Assembly (NCBI GenBank): GCA_016195965.1
Contig: JACPYR010000062.1
Span: 1-33,991 of the forward strand
Origin: Nitrosomonadales bacterium
GTDB lineage: Bacteria > Pseudomonadota > Gammaproteobacteria > Burkholderiales > Gallionellaceae
Direction of reading: 5' to 3'
DNA: 33,991 nucleotides
Each line of letters opens with the position of its first letter. Position 1 is the first letter of the stretch. Shown here in pieces: positions 1 through 7,971 of this stretch. A model generated the notes under the pieces. The model was given only the letters and a program-made list of their open reading frames with translations. It did not search any database and had not been told where the DNA came from. The translations under genes and the position numbers were made by a program.

Positions 1-888
1 ATCGCCAACGACGCGATCCGCGATTGGGTGTTGCCGCGCGGTGACGGTAAGGAATTTGCCGGCACGCCATACGATGTGGCAGTGATCGGTGACTACAACA
101 TCGGCGGCGACGCATGGTCTTCACGCATCCTGCTCGAAGAGATGGGTCTGCGCGTAGTTGCACAATGGTCCGGCGACGGCACCATCGCTGAAATCGAACA
201 GACCACCAAGGTCAAGCTGAACCTGATCCACTGCTACCGTTCGATGAACTACATCGCGCGCCATATGGAAGAGAAGTACAGCATTCCCTGGATCGAATAC
301 AACTTCTTCGGCCCGACCAAAGTCGCCGAATCGTTGCGCGCCATCGCGGCGCATTTCGATGACAAGATCAAGGAAGGCGCTGAGCGCGTCATTGCCAAGT
401 ATCAAGCCATGATGGATGAAGTGATCGCCAAGTACAAACCGCGCCTGCAAGGGAAAAAAGTCATGCTGTATATTGGCGGTTTGCGTCCGCGTCACGTGAT
501 CGGCGCTTACGAAGACCTGGGTATGGAAGTAGTTGGTACCGGCTACGAGTTCGGCCACAACGACGACTATGACCGCACCATCAAGGAAATGGGCAATGCT
601 ACGCTGTTGTACGACGACGTGACCGGTTTCGAGTTCGAAGAGTTCGTCAAGCGCGTCAAGCCAGACCTGGTTGGTTCCGGCATCAAGGAAAAGTACATCT
701 TTCAGAAGATGGGTGTGCCGTTCCGCCAGATGCACTCCTGGGATTATTCGGGCCCATACCACGGCTATGACGGCTTCGCTATTTTTGCCCGCGATATGGA
801 TATGACGCTGAACAATCCATGCTGGGGCAAGATGACTGCGCCATGGTTGAAAAATACCGAAGAGGAAGGGTTGAAAAAAGCTGCGTAG
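1..888 (+). CDS. nifD: Nitrogenase MoFe protein alpha chain NifD (3' part, start lies before the window)
   Basis: The reading frame is open from base 1 and gives the last 295 residues of a protein that is normally about 480-490 long. NifD forms the alpha2beta2 MoFe protein with NifK and holds FeMo-co, where N2 is reduced. The FeMo-co cysteine (A. vinelandii Cys275) is in [12 protein letters not shown] (fragment residue 78). The homocitrate/Mo-side histidine (His442) is in [14 protein letters not shown] (fragment residue 245). The three P-cluster cysteines of NifD fall upstream of the window. The protein ends in EEGLKKAA. The stop codon TAG at 886-888 is the TAG of a palindromic repeat that begins at 884. 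nifK follows after 175 bases. The identification is certain; only the 5' end is missing. Confidence 0.98.
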   Translation: MANDAIRDWVLPRGDGKEFAGTPYDVAVIGDYNIGGDAWSSRILLEEMGLRVVAQWSGDGTIAEIEQTTKVKLNLIHCYRSMNYIARHMEEKYSIPWIEYNFFGPTKVAESLRAIAAHFDDKIKEGAERVIAKYQAMMDEVIAKYKPRLQGKKVMLYIGGLRPRHVIGAYEDLGMEVVGTGYEFGHNDDYDRTIKEMGNATLLYDDVTGFEFEEFVKRVKPDLVGSGIKEKYIFQKMGVPFRQMHSWDYSGPYHGYDGFAIFARDMDMTLNNPCWGKMTAPWLKNTEEEGLKKAA

Positions 889-964
889 GGTGGGTTAGGC
901 CGCAGGCCGAAACCCGCCGACCACGATGTTGGGTTACGGCGCGATGCGCTTAACCCAACCTACG
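884..964. repeat. Composite REP-like palindrome between nifD and nifK
   Basis: Outer arms CGTAGG (884-889) and CCTACG (959-964) enclose two smaller dyads. The first is a GGTGGGTT...AACCCGCC arm pair with an inner GGCC/GGCC. The second is TTGGGTTA (929-936) paired with TAACCCAA (951-958) around a GCGC-gat-GCGC core. This is the form of dispersed intergenic palindromes in proteobacteria. It supplies the nifD stop codon and could form an mRNA hairpin between nifD and nifK. Confidence 0.75.
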
Positions 965-1063
965 GGTGAAAAGCAAAGAGTCAGGTGACGCGCAAAGTAC
1001 CGCCGTCAATCAATCAATCTACGCCTGTATCTGCATATGAGCAGTGCGGCTAAGGAGATAAAA

Positions 1064-2632
1064 ATGCAAAAAGTTGACGATATCAAACCTTGTTATCCGT
1101 TATTTCGTAACGACGAATACAAGGAATCCATAGGTAATAAACGCAGTCAGTTTGAACACGGCCATGATGCAGACAAAGTTCAAGAAACCTTTCTGTGGAC
1201 GACCACTGCTGAATATAGCGAACTTAATTTCAAGCGCGAAGCACTGACGGTCGACCCGGCCAAGGCTTGCCAACCTTTGGGCGCGGTACTGTGTGCACTG
1301 GGCTTTGAGAAGACCATGCCTTATGTGCACGGTTCGCAAGGCTGCGTAGCTTACTTCCGCACTTACTTCAACCGTCATTTCCGTGAACCGATTTCCTGTG
1401 TGTCGGATTCCATGACTGAAGATGCAGCGGTGTTCGGCGGTCAGAAGAACATGATTGACGGCCTGGAAAATGCCAAGGCATTGTACAAGCCGGACATGAT
1501 CGCAGTTTCCACCACCTGCATGGCGGAAGTGATCGGCGACGACCTGAACGCCTTCATCCGCAACACCCGGAAGGCTGGCAACATCCCCGAAGACTACCCT
1601 GTGCCGTTCGCACACACCCCGTCGTTTGTGGGTTCGCACGTGACCGGCTGGGACAACATGTTCGAGGGCATCATAGGTTACTTTACCCGTAACAGCATGG
1701 AAGACAAAGTGGTCGGCAAGAACGGAAAAATCAATATCGTGCCCGGTTTCGAGACTTACCTTGGCAACTTCCGCGTGATCCATCGCATGCTCGACGAGAT
1801 GGGTGTCGCCCACACCATGCTGAGCGACCCGACCGAAGTGCTGGATACGCCAGCTGACGGCAAGTTCCGCATGTACGCCGGTGGCACGACGCAGGATGAA
1901 GTAAAAGACGCGCCCAATGCGATCAACACCTTTCTGTTGCAACCTATGCAACTCGAGAAGACCAAGAAGTACGTCGATCTCACTTGGAAGCATGAAGTGC
2001 CGAAGCTGAACATTCCGATGGGTCTGGAATGGACTGACGAATGGCTGATGAAAGTTTCCGAGGTGACCGGCAAGTCGATTCCTGATTCTCTTGCCAAGGA
2101 ACGCGGCCGCTTGGTGGACATGATCACCGACAGCCACACTTGGCTGCACGGCAAGAAATTCGGCCTGTACGGCGATCCGGACTTTGTTCTGGGCATGGCC
2201 AAGTTCATTACTGAACTGGGCGCGGAACCGATCCACATCCTGTGCAATAACGGCAGCAAGAAGTGGAACAAGGCGATGCGCGCAGTGATGGACGAAACGC
2301 CTTATGGCAAGAACTCCAAGATTTATCCGGGCGCCGATTTGTGGCATTTCCGTTCATTGATGTTTACCGAAAAGCCTGACTTCATGATCGGTAACTCCTA
2401 CGGCAAGTACATCCAACGCGATACCTTGCACAAGGGTAAAGAGTTCGAAGTGCCATTGATCCGTATCGGCTTCCCGATCTTTGATCGTCACCACCTGCAT
2501 CGCTCGACGACACTGGGCTATGAAGGTGCCATGCAGATGTTGACCACGCTGGTAAACGCGGTGCTGGAGCGTCTTGATGATGATACGCGCGGCATGGCGA
2601 CGACCGATTACAACTACGACCTGGTTCGCTAG
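1064..2632 (+). CDS. nifK: Nitrogenase MoFe protein beta chain NifK
   Basis: NifK is the beta subunit of the MoFe protein and shares the P-cluster with NifD. The ATG at 1064 is chosen because AAGGAG at 1052-1057 sits 6 bases before it; an upstream in-frame ATG at 1037 has no such site. This gives 522 residues, the family's usual length. P-cluster ligands are visible as Cys69 (KACQPLGAV), Cys94 (GSQGCVAYF) and Cys152 (STTCMAEVIGDD), one residue less than A. vinelandii 70/95/153. The conserved SFVGSHVTGWDNM segment, containing the serine near the P-cluster, is intact. The C-terminus TDYNYDLVR is typical. It is probably cotranscribed with nifD upstream and with nifT and fdxN downstream. No anomaly is seen in the coding region. 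Confidence 0.98.
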   Translation: MQKVDDIKPCYPLFRNDEYKESIGNKRSQFEHGHDADKVQETFLWTTTAEYSELNFKREALTVDPAKACQPLGAVLCALGFEKTMPYVHGSQGCVAYFRTYFNRHFREPISCVSDSMTEDAAVFGGQKNMIDGLENAKALYKPDMIAVSTTCMAEVIGDDLNAFIRNTRKAGNIPEDYPVPFAHTPSFVGSHVTGWDNMFEGIIGYFTRNSMEDKVVGKNGKINIVPGFETYLGNFRVIHRMLDEMGVAHTMLSDPTEVLDTPADGKFRMYAGGTTQDEVKDAPNAINTFLLQPMQLEKTKKYVDLTWKHEVPKLNIPMGLEWTDEWLMKVSEVTGKSIPDSLAKERGRLVDMITDSHTWLHGKKFGLYGDPDFVLGMAKFITELGAEPIHILCNNGSKKWNKAMRAVMDETPYGKNSKIYPGADLWHFRSLMFTEKPDFMIGNSYGKYIQRDTLHKGKEFEVPLIRIGFPIFDRHHLHRSTTLGYEGAMQMLTTLVNAVLERLDDDTRGMATTDYNYDLVR

Positions 2633-2652
2633 CGCGGAACAGGAACAAGGTA

Positions 2653-2698
2653 CAAGGGGCAAGATACAAGGGTGGTTTTCCTTGAATCTTGTGCCTTG
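2653..2698. repeat. Long imperfect hairpin between nifK and nifT
   Basis: A 19-base arm at 2653-2671 pairs with 2680-2698 with three mismatches around an 8-base loop. The arms carry repeated CAAGG / CAAGAT and CCTTG / ATCTTG words. It lies in the 90-base gap between the nifK stop and nifT, ahead of the nifT ribosome site. It is a dispersed-repeat type that may affect mRNA processing or stability. It has no T-run, so it is not a classical terminator. Confidence 0.6.
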
Positions 2699-2722
2699 AA
2701 TCTTGCATCTTAAGGAGTAGTA

Positions 2723-2947
2723 ATGGCAAACATCATGATACAGCGCGGCAGCGGCGGCGGTTACGTGTTCTACCTGCCCAAGCGCGATCTCGAGGACAAC
2801 ATCGTTTCGATGGAGTTCGATACGCCCGAAAAGTGGGGTGGCGAGATCAAGCTTAACAACGGTGGCACATATTTCATCGAACCGCAGATTGCACCTGCCA
2901 AATTGCCCATCTCATTACGCGCAAAGCGCCTGGATGCGGCTGAATAA
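2723..2947 (+). CDS. nifT: NifT/FixU family small nif protein
   Basis: This 74-residue protein starts MANIMIQRGSGGGYVFYLPK, has a core like VSMEFDTPEKWGGEIKL, and includes GGTYFIEPQI. This matches the NifT/FixU family in length, sequence and position directly after nifK. AAGGAG lies 7 bases before the ATG. The family is conserved in nif operons, and its role in nitrogenase maturation is not settled; mutants in some hosts have little phenotype. It has no cysteine pattern or membrane segment. It is cotranscribed with nifK and the ferredoxin that follows after 17 bases. Confidence 0.93.
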   Translation: MANIMIQRGSGGGYVFYLPKRDLEDNIVSMEFDTPEKWGGEIKLNNGGTYFIEPQIAPAKLPISLRAKRLDAAE

Positions 2948-2964
2948 TCGAAAAGGAACTCATC

Positions 2965-3165
2965 ATGGCAATGAAAATTGACCCGAATCTGTGTACCTCG
3001 TGTGGCGATTGCGAACCGGATTGCCCCACCGCGTCGATCACCACCAAAAAAGGCATAACCAAAATCAATGCGGAAAGCTGTACCGAATGCGAGGGCGAGT
3101 TCGATAAGCCCAAGTGTGTGGAACTCTGTCCGATTAAAGGTTGCATTACACAAATTGCGGCGTAA
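2965..3165 (+). CDS. fdxN: nif-associated 2[4Fe-4S] ferredoxin (FdxN type)
   Basis: This 66-residue protein has two cluster motifs. The first is Cx2Cx2Cx3C at Cys10, 13, 16 and 20 (LCTSCGDCEPDCP). The second is Cx2Cx8Cx3C at Cys39, 42, 51 and 55, with a further Cys60. The eight-residue insertion in the second motif is typical of nif-linked FdxN-like ferredoxins. It is likely a cytoplasmic low-potential carrier for nitrogenase or for FeMo-co synthesis steps. The start has AAAAGGAA upstream. It is 17 bases after nifT and before a repeat-filled gap. Family assignment is firm; the exact electron partner cannot be told from sequence. Confidence 0.93.
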   Translation: MAMKIDPNLCTSCGDCEPDCPTASITTKKGITKINAESCTECEGEFDKPKCVELCPIKGCITQIAA

Positions 3166-3170
3166 CCAAC

Positions 3171-3205
3171 CCCGTTCGTGGTGAGCTTGTCGAACCATGA
3201 ACGGG
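3171..3205. repeat. Palindromic repeat, CCCGTTC...GAACGGG type
   Basis: Arms at 3171-3182 and 3194-3205 pair at 11 of 12 bases around a loop containing GAGCTTGTCG. A related copy in reverse orientation lies near 21088-21118. This is a dispersed proteobacterial intergenic repeat just after the ferredoxin stop. Confidence 0.75.
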
Positions 3206-3213
3206 CAAATCAA

Positions 3214-3277
3214 GTAGCCCGGTGCAGCGTAGCGTAATCCGGGTCTTCCCGGATTGCACTTTGTTTATCCGGGCTAC
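3214..3277. repeat. REP-like palindrome with inner perfect hairpin
   Basis: Outer arms GTAGCCCGG (3214-3222) and CCGGGCTAC (3269-3277) are perfect. Inside is a perfect 8-bp hairpin, AATCCGGG-tctt-CCCGGATT (3236-3255). This family differs from the neighbouring repeat at 3171-3205. Together they fill most of the gap before nifY. Confidence 0.8.
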
Positions 3278-3294
3278 GAGCAAAGGTATAGATC

Positions 3295-3999
3295 ATGAAT
3301 ACCGTCATTACCAAAACCGCAGCGTTACGCATCGCGCACGCCGCGCACATACTTTCCGATGTGAACGCGGGCGCCTTTGCGGCGCGCCTGGGTGACCGCC
3401 TCGGCTTGCCTGTCACCGAGGAGAAGCTTTCCAAAGTCACCGTGGCGGATATCAAGCTCATCCTCTCCGGTGAAGAAACCGTCGAACCGGATGTGGACAG
3501 CGCCACCGTCAAACTTGCGGTGCGTCACCTGTGGGGTGAATCTACCGAAGCGGATAACCTGCCGCCTATGCAGCCCTATGCGGATGGCGACATGCTCGGC
3601 AGTTTGCGCGTGGCCGTGGCTTCGAATACCGAAGAAAATCTGGACGGCCACTTCGGCTCATGCCCGCGCTTCCTTATCTATCAAGTCGGGTGCGCCGAGA
3701 TCCGCCTGATCGATATTCGTCCCACTTTTGTCATTGACGATGCCGAAGACAAAAACTCAGCGCGTGCCGGACTCATCAGCGACTGCCAGATTGTCTATGT
3801 TCAATCCATCGGCGGCCCGGCTGCGGCCAAGGCCGTGCGCGCCAACATCCATCCGGTGAAAGCGCCGGAAGGCGGCAAGGCGCACATCGCGCTGATGCGT
3901 CTGCAATCCGTGCTCGGCGCACCGCCGCCCTGGCTGGCCAAGATACTCGGCGTAGAAGCAAAATCGCTGAGCAGATTCAACTTACCAGAAGAAGATTAG
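3295..3999 (+). CDS. nifY: NifY/NafY-type dinitrogenase FeMo-cofactor carrier
   Basis: This 234-residue protein has two parts. An N-terminal helical domain (about 1-95) resembles the NafY/NifY N-terminal domain. A C-terminal NifX/NafY cofactor-binding domain (about 103-215) contains NLDGHFGSCPRFLIYQV. The histidine there (His119) is in the position of the histidine proposed to bind FeMo-co in NafY. The family binds FeMo-co or its precursors and docks on cofactor-free NifDK. The C-terminus APPPWLAKILGVEAKSLSRF is also found in NifX of this window (PPAWLAKHLKKQ). AAAGG precedes the ATG. Its location after nifT and fdxN matches nifY in Azotobacter-like clusters. The choice between the names NifY and NafY is uncertain; the family is not. 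Confidence 0.9.
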   Translation: MNTVITKTAALRIAHAAHILSDVNAGAFAARLGDRLGLPVTEEKLSKVTVADIKLILSGEETVEPDVDSATVKLAVRHLWGESTEADNLPPMQPYADGDMLGSLRVAVASNTEENLDGHFGSCPRFLIYQVGCAEIRLIDIRPTFVIDDAEDKNSARAGLISDCQIVYVQSIGGPAAAKAVRANIHPVKAPEGGKAHIALMRLQSVLGAPPPWLAKILGVEAKSLSRFNLPEED

Positions 4000-4001
4000 A
4001 A

Positions 4002-4289
4002 ATGGTCGTTCACGAGACATTGGAGCAAATCGCTAACTCCGCCGCTGCACTGTGCGAACAGAACATGGGCGAACTGAACGAAGACTCGCTGGTCACCTTG
4101 AAACAGACCTGGCCTGACCTGCGCTTCACCCTGTGCAGCGACCAAGACATGCCAGCCCGGATGCCTCCCGTTATACAGCGCGCAGGTTTCAATCTGTACT
4201 TGGTGGGTGGCGGTGAACACTGCATCAGCCTTACGACAGATATGGAACAAGCCATAGGTGTGGTGCTGGCGTGGGTGTCAGAAGACTAA
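4002..4289 (+). CDS. Small conserved nif-cluster protein (DUF6129-like)
   Basis: This 95-residue acidic protein begins 2 bases after the nifY stop, so it is probably translationally coupled to it. It has no membrane segment and no clustered cysteine motif (Cys at 18, 45 and 74 are scattered). The sequence includes DLRFTLCSDQDMPARMPP and FNLYLVGGGEHCISLTTD. Small proteins of this size beside nifY are known in betaproteobacterial nif clusters, and I believe it belongs to DUF6129, but I cannot confirm that here. The coupling suggests it works with NifY in cofactor handling. The function is not known. Confidence 0.8.
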   Translation: MVVHETLEQIANSAAALCEQNMGELNEDSLVTLKQTWPDLRFTLCSDQDMPARMPPVIQRAGFNLYLVGGGEHCISLTTDMEQAIGVVLAWVSED

Positions 4290-4330
4290 CAGCCACTTCC
4301 AATATTCGGCGGGGCTCTTTTTTTGCTTGG

Positions 4331-4355
4331 CGTTATGTGGTGGAAGGTAATAACG
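4331..4355. promoter_or_regulatory. Possible ModE operator upstream of modE
   Basis: CGTTAT (4331-4336) and ATAACG (4350-4355) form an inverted pair separated by 13 bases. This fits the outer half-sites of the ModE consensus CGNTATATA-N6/7-TATATAACG with N7 spacing. The inner ATA/TAT bases are not conserved. It lies 15 bases before the modE start, which would suit autoregulation by Mo-bound ModE. Confidence 0.45.
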
Positions 4356-4369
4356 GATCGGAGGCAGAC

Positions 4370-5176
4370 GTGACAACACAAGTGGAAACAAATGCGGCGG
4401 TAAGAATGCTGCCCAAACTAAAAATCACCAAAGGCCGACGCTGGGATCATCTGGAACTGCTGGAGCGCATTGATGCGACGGGTTCTATTTCCTCGGCAGC
4501 GACTCTCATGGGCATGAGCTACAAGGCGGCGTGGGAGGCAGTTGAAGCGATCAATAACCTTTCAGAACAAGCGCTGGTTGAGCGTAAGGCCGGCGGTCAA
4601 CACGGCGGAGGAACAACACTCACTACCTATGGTCGCCGCGTGGTGGGGGCGTATCGCCGCCTGGAGCAGGAGCGCGAGCAGGTGCTCAAGAAGCTGGCGC
4701 AGGTGATGGACGATTTTGATGAGTATTACCATTTGATAAGGAGATTCGACATGAAAACGAGTGCACGCAATCAATTTCTGGGAAAAGTAAAAAGCATTAA
4801 GTTGGGACAGATTAATGCCGAGGTGGTCGTGGACATCGGTGGTGGGGATAGTCTGGCTGCCGTGATTACCCACGACAGTGTGGATCATCTCAAGCTGGAG
4901 ACCGGTAGCGAAGTCTATGCATTGATCAAGGCACCCTGGGTGATCGTAACGACTTCCGATGGGTTCAAGACCAGCGCACGCAACGAGCTGCACGGCACGG
5001 TGGTGCGTTGCCAGGAAGGCGCTGTTAACGGCGAGGTAATCATCGAACTGGCTGGGGGAAAGAGTGTGGCGGCCATCGTGACTAACGACAGTATCAAATC
5101 GTTAGGCCTCAAGAATGGTGTGAAGGCATGTGCGCTGATCAAAGCATCGCACGTTATTTTGGCAGTCAATGCATAA
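4370..5176 (+). CDS. modE: ModE molybdate-responsive transcription regulator
   Basis: The GTG at 4370 is chosen because GGAGG at 4360-4364 lies 5 bases before it; the longer frame back to 4271 has no ribosome site and overlaps the previous gene. The product has 268 residues, close to E. coli ModE (262). Residues about 15-115 are a winged helix domain (RRWDHLELLERIDATGSISS, then MGMSYKAAWEAVEAINNL). Two molbindin (Mop) repeats follow, starting at KTSARNQFLGKV and KTSARNELHGTV. ModE binds molybdate and DNA, typically repressing mod genes and activating Mo-enzyme genes. It heads a modEA(BC)D run. In diazotrophs it can also influence the choice of nitrogenase. Confidence 0.95.
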   Translation: MTTQVETNAAVRMLPKLKITKGRRWDHLELLERIDATGSISSAATLMGMSYKAAWEAVEAINNLSEQALVERKAGGQHGGGTTLTTYGRRVVGAYRRLEQEREQVLKKLAQVMDDFDEYYHLIRRFDMKTSARNQFLGKVKSIKLGQINAEVVVDIGGGDSLAAVITHDSVDHLKLETGSEVYALIKAPWVIVTTSDGFKTSARNELHGTVVRCQEGAVNGEVIIELAGGKSVAAIVTNDSIKSLGLKNGVKACALIKASHVILAVNA

Positions 5177-5187
5177 GGAGAATGGAA

Positions 5188-5952
5188 ATGAAATTGCTCA
5201 AGTTGAATTTGTGGTGTCTGATGGGGGTGCTGTTGGCAACGGTGGCGCAGGTGGCGAATGCCGGTGAAGTGAACGTAGCCGTGGCGGCGAATTTCACCGC
5301 ACCCGCGCAACAGATTGTTGAGCTGTTCCAGAAAGAGAGCGGACATACGGTGAAGCTCAGTTTTGGTTCCAGCGGCAAGTTCTACGCGCAGATCAAGGAA
5401 GGGGCGCCATTCGATGTGTTCTTGGCGGCTGATGAAAAAAATCCCAAGCTGCTGGAGCAGGAAGGATTGGCAGTTCCTAATACACGTTTCGTCTATGCCT
5501 TGGGCAAGCTGGTGCTGTGGAGTGCCACGCCCGGATTCGTGGATGACAAGGGTGTGGTGTTGAGCAAAGGCAGCTACAACAAGATCGCTTATGCTGATCC
5601 CAAACTCGCACCTTACGGTTTGGCGGCGCAAGAGACTTTGCAGAAGATGAATCTGTGGAATACCGTGCAGAGCAAACTGGTAACAGGTGAAAGTATTGCA
5701 CAGACCTACCAGTTCGCCGCGACGGGGAATGCCGAGCTGGCCTTCATTGCGTTGTCGCAAATTACCAAGGACGGCAAGGTGACTGAGGGTTCCTGGTGGA
5801 TGGTTCCAGCGGAAATGTATAACCCAATAAAGCAGGCTGCGATTCAATTGACTGCAGCCAAAGATAAAGCTGCGGCACAGGCTTTTCTTGCTTTCCTGAA
5901 GAGCGAGAAAGCCGTGGCGATCATTCGCAGTTTTGGGTATGAACTGCACTAA
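5188..5952 (+). CDS. modA: ModA periplasmic molybdate-binding protein
   Basis: AAGGAG at 5175-5180 favours the ATG at 5188 (7 bases) over the one at 5182 (1 base). The product has 254 residues, with a signal peptide whose likely cleavage is after VANA (about residue 23). The mature protein starts [16 protein letters not shown] and carries [22 protein letters not shown], the typical molybdate/tungstate-binding beginning of ModA. Later ligand-region sequence [20 protein letters not shown] is present. It captures molybdate in the periplasm for the ModBC transporter. It is 11 bases after modE. ModA is intact although the two genes downstream are not. Confidence 0.96.
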   Translation: MKLLKLNLWCLMGVLLATVAQVANAGEVNVAVAANFTAPAQQIVELFQKESGHTVKLSFGSSGKFYAQIKEGAPFDVFLAADEKNPKLLEQEGLAVPNTRFVYALGKLVLWSATPGFVDDKGVVLSKGSYNKIAYADPKLAPYGLAAQETLQKMNLWNTVQSKLVTGESIAQTYQFAATGNAELAFIALSQITKDGKVTEGSWWMVPAEMYNPIKQAAIQLTAAKDKAAAQAFLAFLKSEKAVAIIRSFGYELH

Positions 5953-5957
5953 GATTC

Positions 5958-6428
5958 ATGGCAGCACTGGATCCCAACGACCTTCAAGCCGTATGGCTGA
6001 CGCTCAAACTGGCGAGCATCACCACCTTGCTACTGCTGTTCATCGCCACGCCGCTGGCGTGGTGGCTGGCGCACAGCCGCCGGTGGTATAAGGGCATCGT
6101 AGCAGCGCTGGTGGCGTTGCCGCTGGTGTTGCCGCCCTCGGTGCCAGGCTTCTATCTATTGTTGCTGATGGGGCCGCATGGAGCGGTGGGCGAACTGACC
6201 AAAGCTTTGCATCTTGGCATATTACCGTTCAGCTTCGCAGGGCTGGTGGTCGGCTCGGTGCTGTTCTCGTTGCCGTTCGCCGTGCAGCCAATCCAGAACG
6301 CATTCGAAGCAATAGGCAAGCGCCCGCTGGAAGTGGCCGCCACCTTGCGTGCGAATACGTGGGATCGTTTCTTCAGCGTGGCCTTACCGTTGGCGCGCCC
6401 TGGTTTCCTCACCGCGATCATCACTTTC
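5958..6428 (+). pseudogene. modB: Truncated ModB molybdate permease (3' end lost)
   Basis: The frame codes for a normal ModB start through the cytoplasmic EAA loop (about residues 107-157, containing [15 protein letters not shown] and [12 protein letters not shown]). After residue 157 the sequence changes abruptly to Arg/Ala-rich out-of-frame translation that ends at 6725. A full ModB has about 225 residues and continues with a further membrane segment after the EAA loop. So about 65-70 residues are missing. The break coincides with the point where modC sequence begins in another frame (6421-6428). This permease cannot be complete as read. It starts 5 bases after modA and has no clear ribosome site. 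Confidence 0.88.
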
Positions 6429-7101
6429 CGGCGGCGAACGGCAGCGCGTCGCCATCGGGCGCGCGCTGCTCACCAGCCCGCGCATCCTGCTGATGGACGA
6501 GCCGCTGGCGGCGCTGGACAATACCAGCAAACAGGAAATATTGCCGTACCTGGAACGCTTGCATCGCGAACTGGACATCCTGGTGTTATATGTCAGTCAT
6601 GCGCTGGACGAAGTGGCGCGGCTTGCCGACCATTTGGTGCTGTTGGAACAGGGGCGAGTCATTGCCAGCGGCACGCTCAACGAGACCCTCGCGCGGCTCG
6701 ATCTGCCCACCGCGCATTTGGATGATACGGGTGCGGTGATCGAAGCGGCTGTAGCTATCCATGATGAAGCCTATCACCTCACCCGGCTGGATTTCTCCGG
6801 CGGCAGCCTGTGGGTGGGAAAGGTAAACCAGCCACTCGGCAGGACTGTGCGCGCCCGCGTTCTGGCGCGCGACGTGAGCATCGCCCTGCAACACGCGCAT
6901 GGCTCCAGCATTACCAACATCCTGCCTGCGCGCATTGCCGAGATCAGTGATGAGGGGCCGGACAAGGTCAATGTGCGCATGACGCTGGGCGAATCACAGG
7001 TGCTGCTGTCGCGTATCACGCGCCGCTCGCGCGACCAGCTCGATCTCGCAGTCGGCATGGAGGTGTTCGTGCAGGTGAAGAGCGTGGCATTGATCGCTTG
7101 A
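6421..7101 (+). pseudogene. modC: Truncated ModC molybdate-transport ATPase (5' end lost)
   Basis: From [17 protein letters not shown] onward the frame is normal ModC: ABC signature, Walker B ([13 protein letters not shown]), the switch histidine ([15 protein letters not shown]), and a C-terminal Mop/TOBE domain (about the last 65 residues, GSSITNILPARIAEIS to VKSVALIA). The first roughly 130 residues, including the Walker A loop needed to bind ATP, are absent, and no Walker A motif is found in any frame of this stretch. The surviving 226 codons are open to a stop at 7099-7101. The upstream in-frame sequence back to 6349 is modB read in the wrong frame. A deletion of roughly 600 bases fusing modB to modC explains both genes. 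It could be real or an assembly error. Confidence 0.88.
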
Positions 7102-7119
7102 TGAAAGGATGAACGTAAC

Positions 7120-7971
7120 ATGAGCTATTTGGCTTTAACGGATGGAGAGCTTGCGCGTTTGCTGAATGACGATGTGCCATACGGCGATCTCACCACAGCC
7201 ACAACAGGTATCGGGCAAGAAGCTGCACGTCTGGAGTTTCGTGCAAGGCAAGAAATGGTGGTATGTGCCATAGAAGAAGCCGCACGAATATTTGCTTTGA
7301 ATGGCGCAAAGGTCGATATATCGGTGCGATCAGGCGAACAGGTAAGCAAGGATACTTTGTTGCTTGAAGCACAGGGTTCGGCGCAGGTCTTACATCGACT
7401 ATGGAAAACAGCGCAGGTGTTGGTGGAGTGGGCGAGCGGTATCAGTTCAGCGAGTTCCGCCATTGTCAGAGCAGCACAGCCCGTGACTGTGGCGTGCACG
7501 CGCAAGAACGTGCCGTTTACCAAGGCCTTGTCTGCCAAGTCGGTGCGTGCCGGAGGAGCGACCATGCATAGGCTGGGGTTGTCGGAATCTTTACTGCTGT
7601 TTTCCGAACACCGGCTGTATCTTGATGAAGCACCTGCGGTTACGGTAGCGCGAATCAAGCGTGCCGAACCGGAAATAAAGCTGGTGGTGGAAGTTGCGGA
7701 TATAGAGGAGGCGATGATCTGGGCCAAGGCTGGTGTAGAGGTATTGCAACTGGAGAAATTCACACCCGAAGCCGTTGCCGAGTGCCGTATTGCAATGGAT
7801 CGTTCCGGATTGCGACCCGTACTTGCCGCAGCAGGTGGCATCCGTGCCGATAACGCCGCCGCATACATGCGTGCCGGGGCAGACATGCTGGTGACTTCGG
7901 CGCCTTACGCCGCGCCGCCAATGGATGTGCAGGTGACTTTTTACCAGATGACAGCAAAGGTGTTGGAATGA
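7120..7971 (+). CDS. modD: ModD, NadC-like pyrophosphorylase of molybdenum loci
   Basis: This 283-residue protein of the quinolinate phosphoribosyltransferase (NadC) fold is encoded directly after modC. Family signs are DVPYGDLTTATTGI near residue 20, the core VACTRKNVPFTKALSAKSVRAGGATMHR (cut here into its key parts: TRKN, K-S/A-V, GG-x-x-HR), and the C-terminal barrel strand AAAGGIRADNAAAYMRAGAD. ModD is found only in Mo-uptake operons; its reaction is not established, though a role in Mo handling has been proposed. It differs from true NadC by this context. The ATG at 7120 follows AAAGGATGAACGTAAC. Its stop overlaps the next gene by 4 bases. Confidence 0.92.
   Translation: MSYLALTDGELARLLNDDVPYGDLTTATTGIGQEAARLEFRARQEMVVCAIEEAARIFALNGAKVDISVRSGEQVSKDTLLLEAQGSAQVLHRLWKTAQVLVEWASGISSASSAIVRAAQPVTVACTRKNVPFTKALSAKSVRAGGATMHRLGLSESLLLFSEHRLYLDEAPAVTVARIKRAEPEIKLVVEVADIEEAMIWAKAGVEVLQLEKFTPEAVAECRIAMDRSGLRPVLAAAGGIRADNAAAYMRAGADMLVTSAPYAAPPMDVQVTFYQMTAKVLE

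Noticed and set aside
1100-2347. Long open frame on the - strand opposite nifK (415 codons)
   Set aside because: It lies wholly under a certain gene, has no ribosome site and no family features; it arises from nifK codon bias.
4300-4325. Possible rho-independent terminator before modE (GGGGCTC then T-run)
   Set aside because: There is a T-run, but no convincing stem precedes it.
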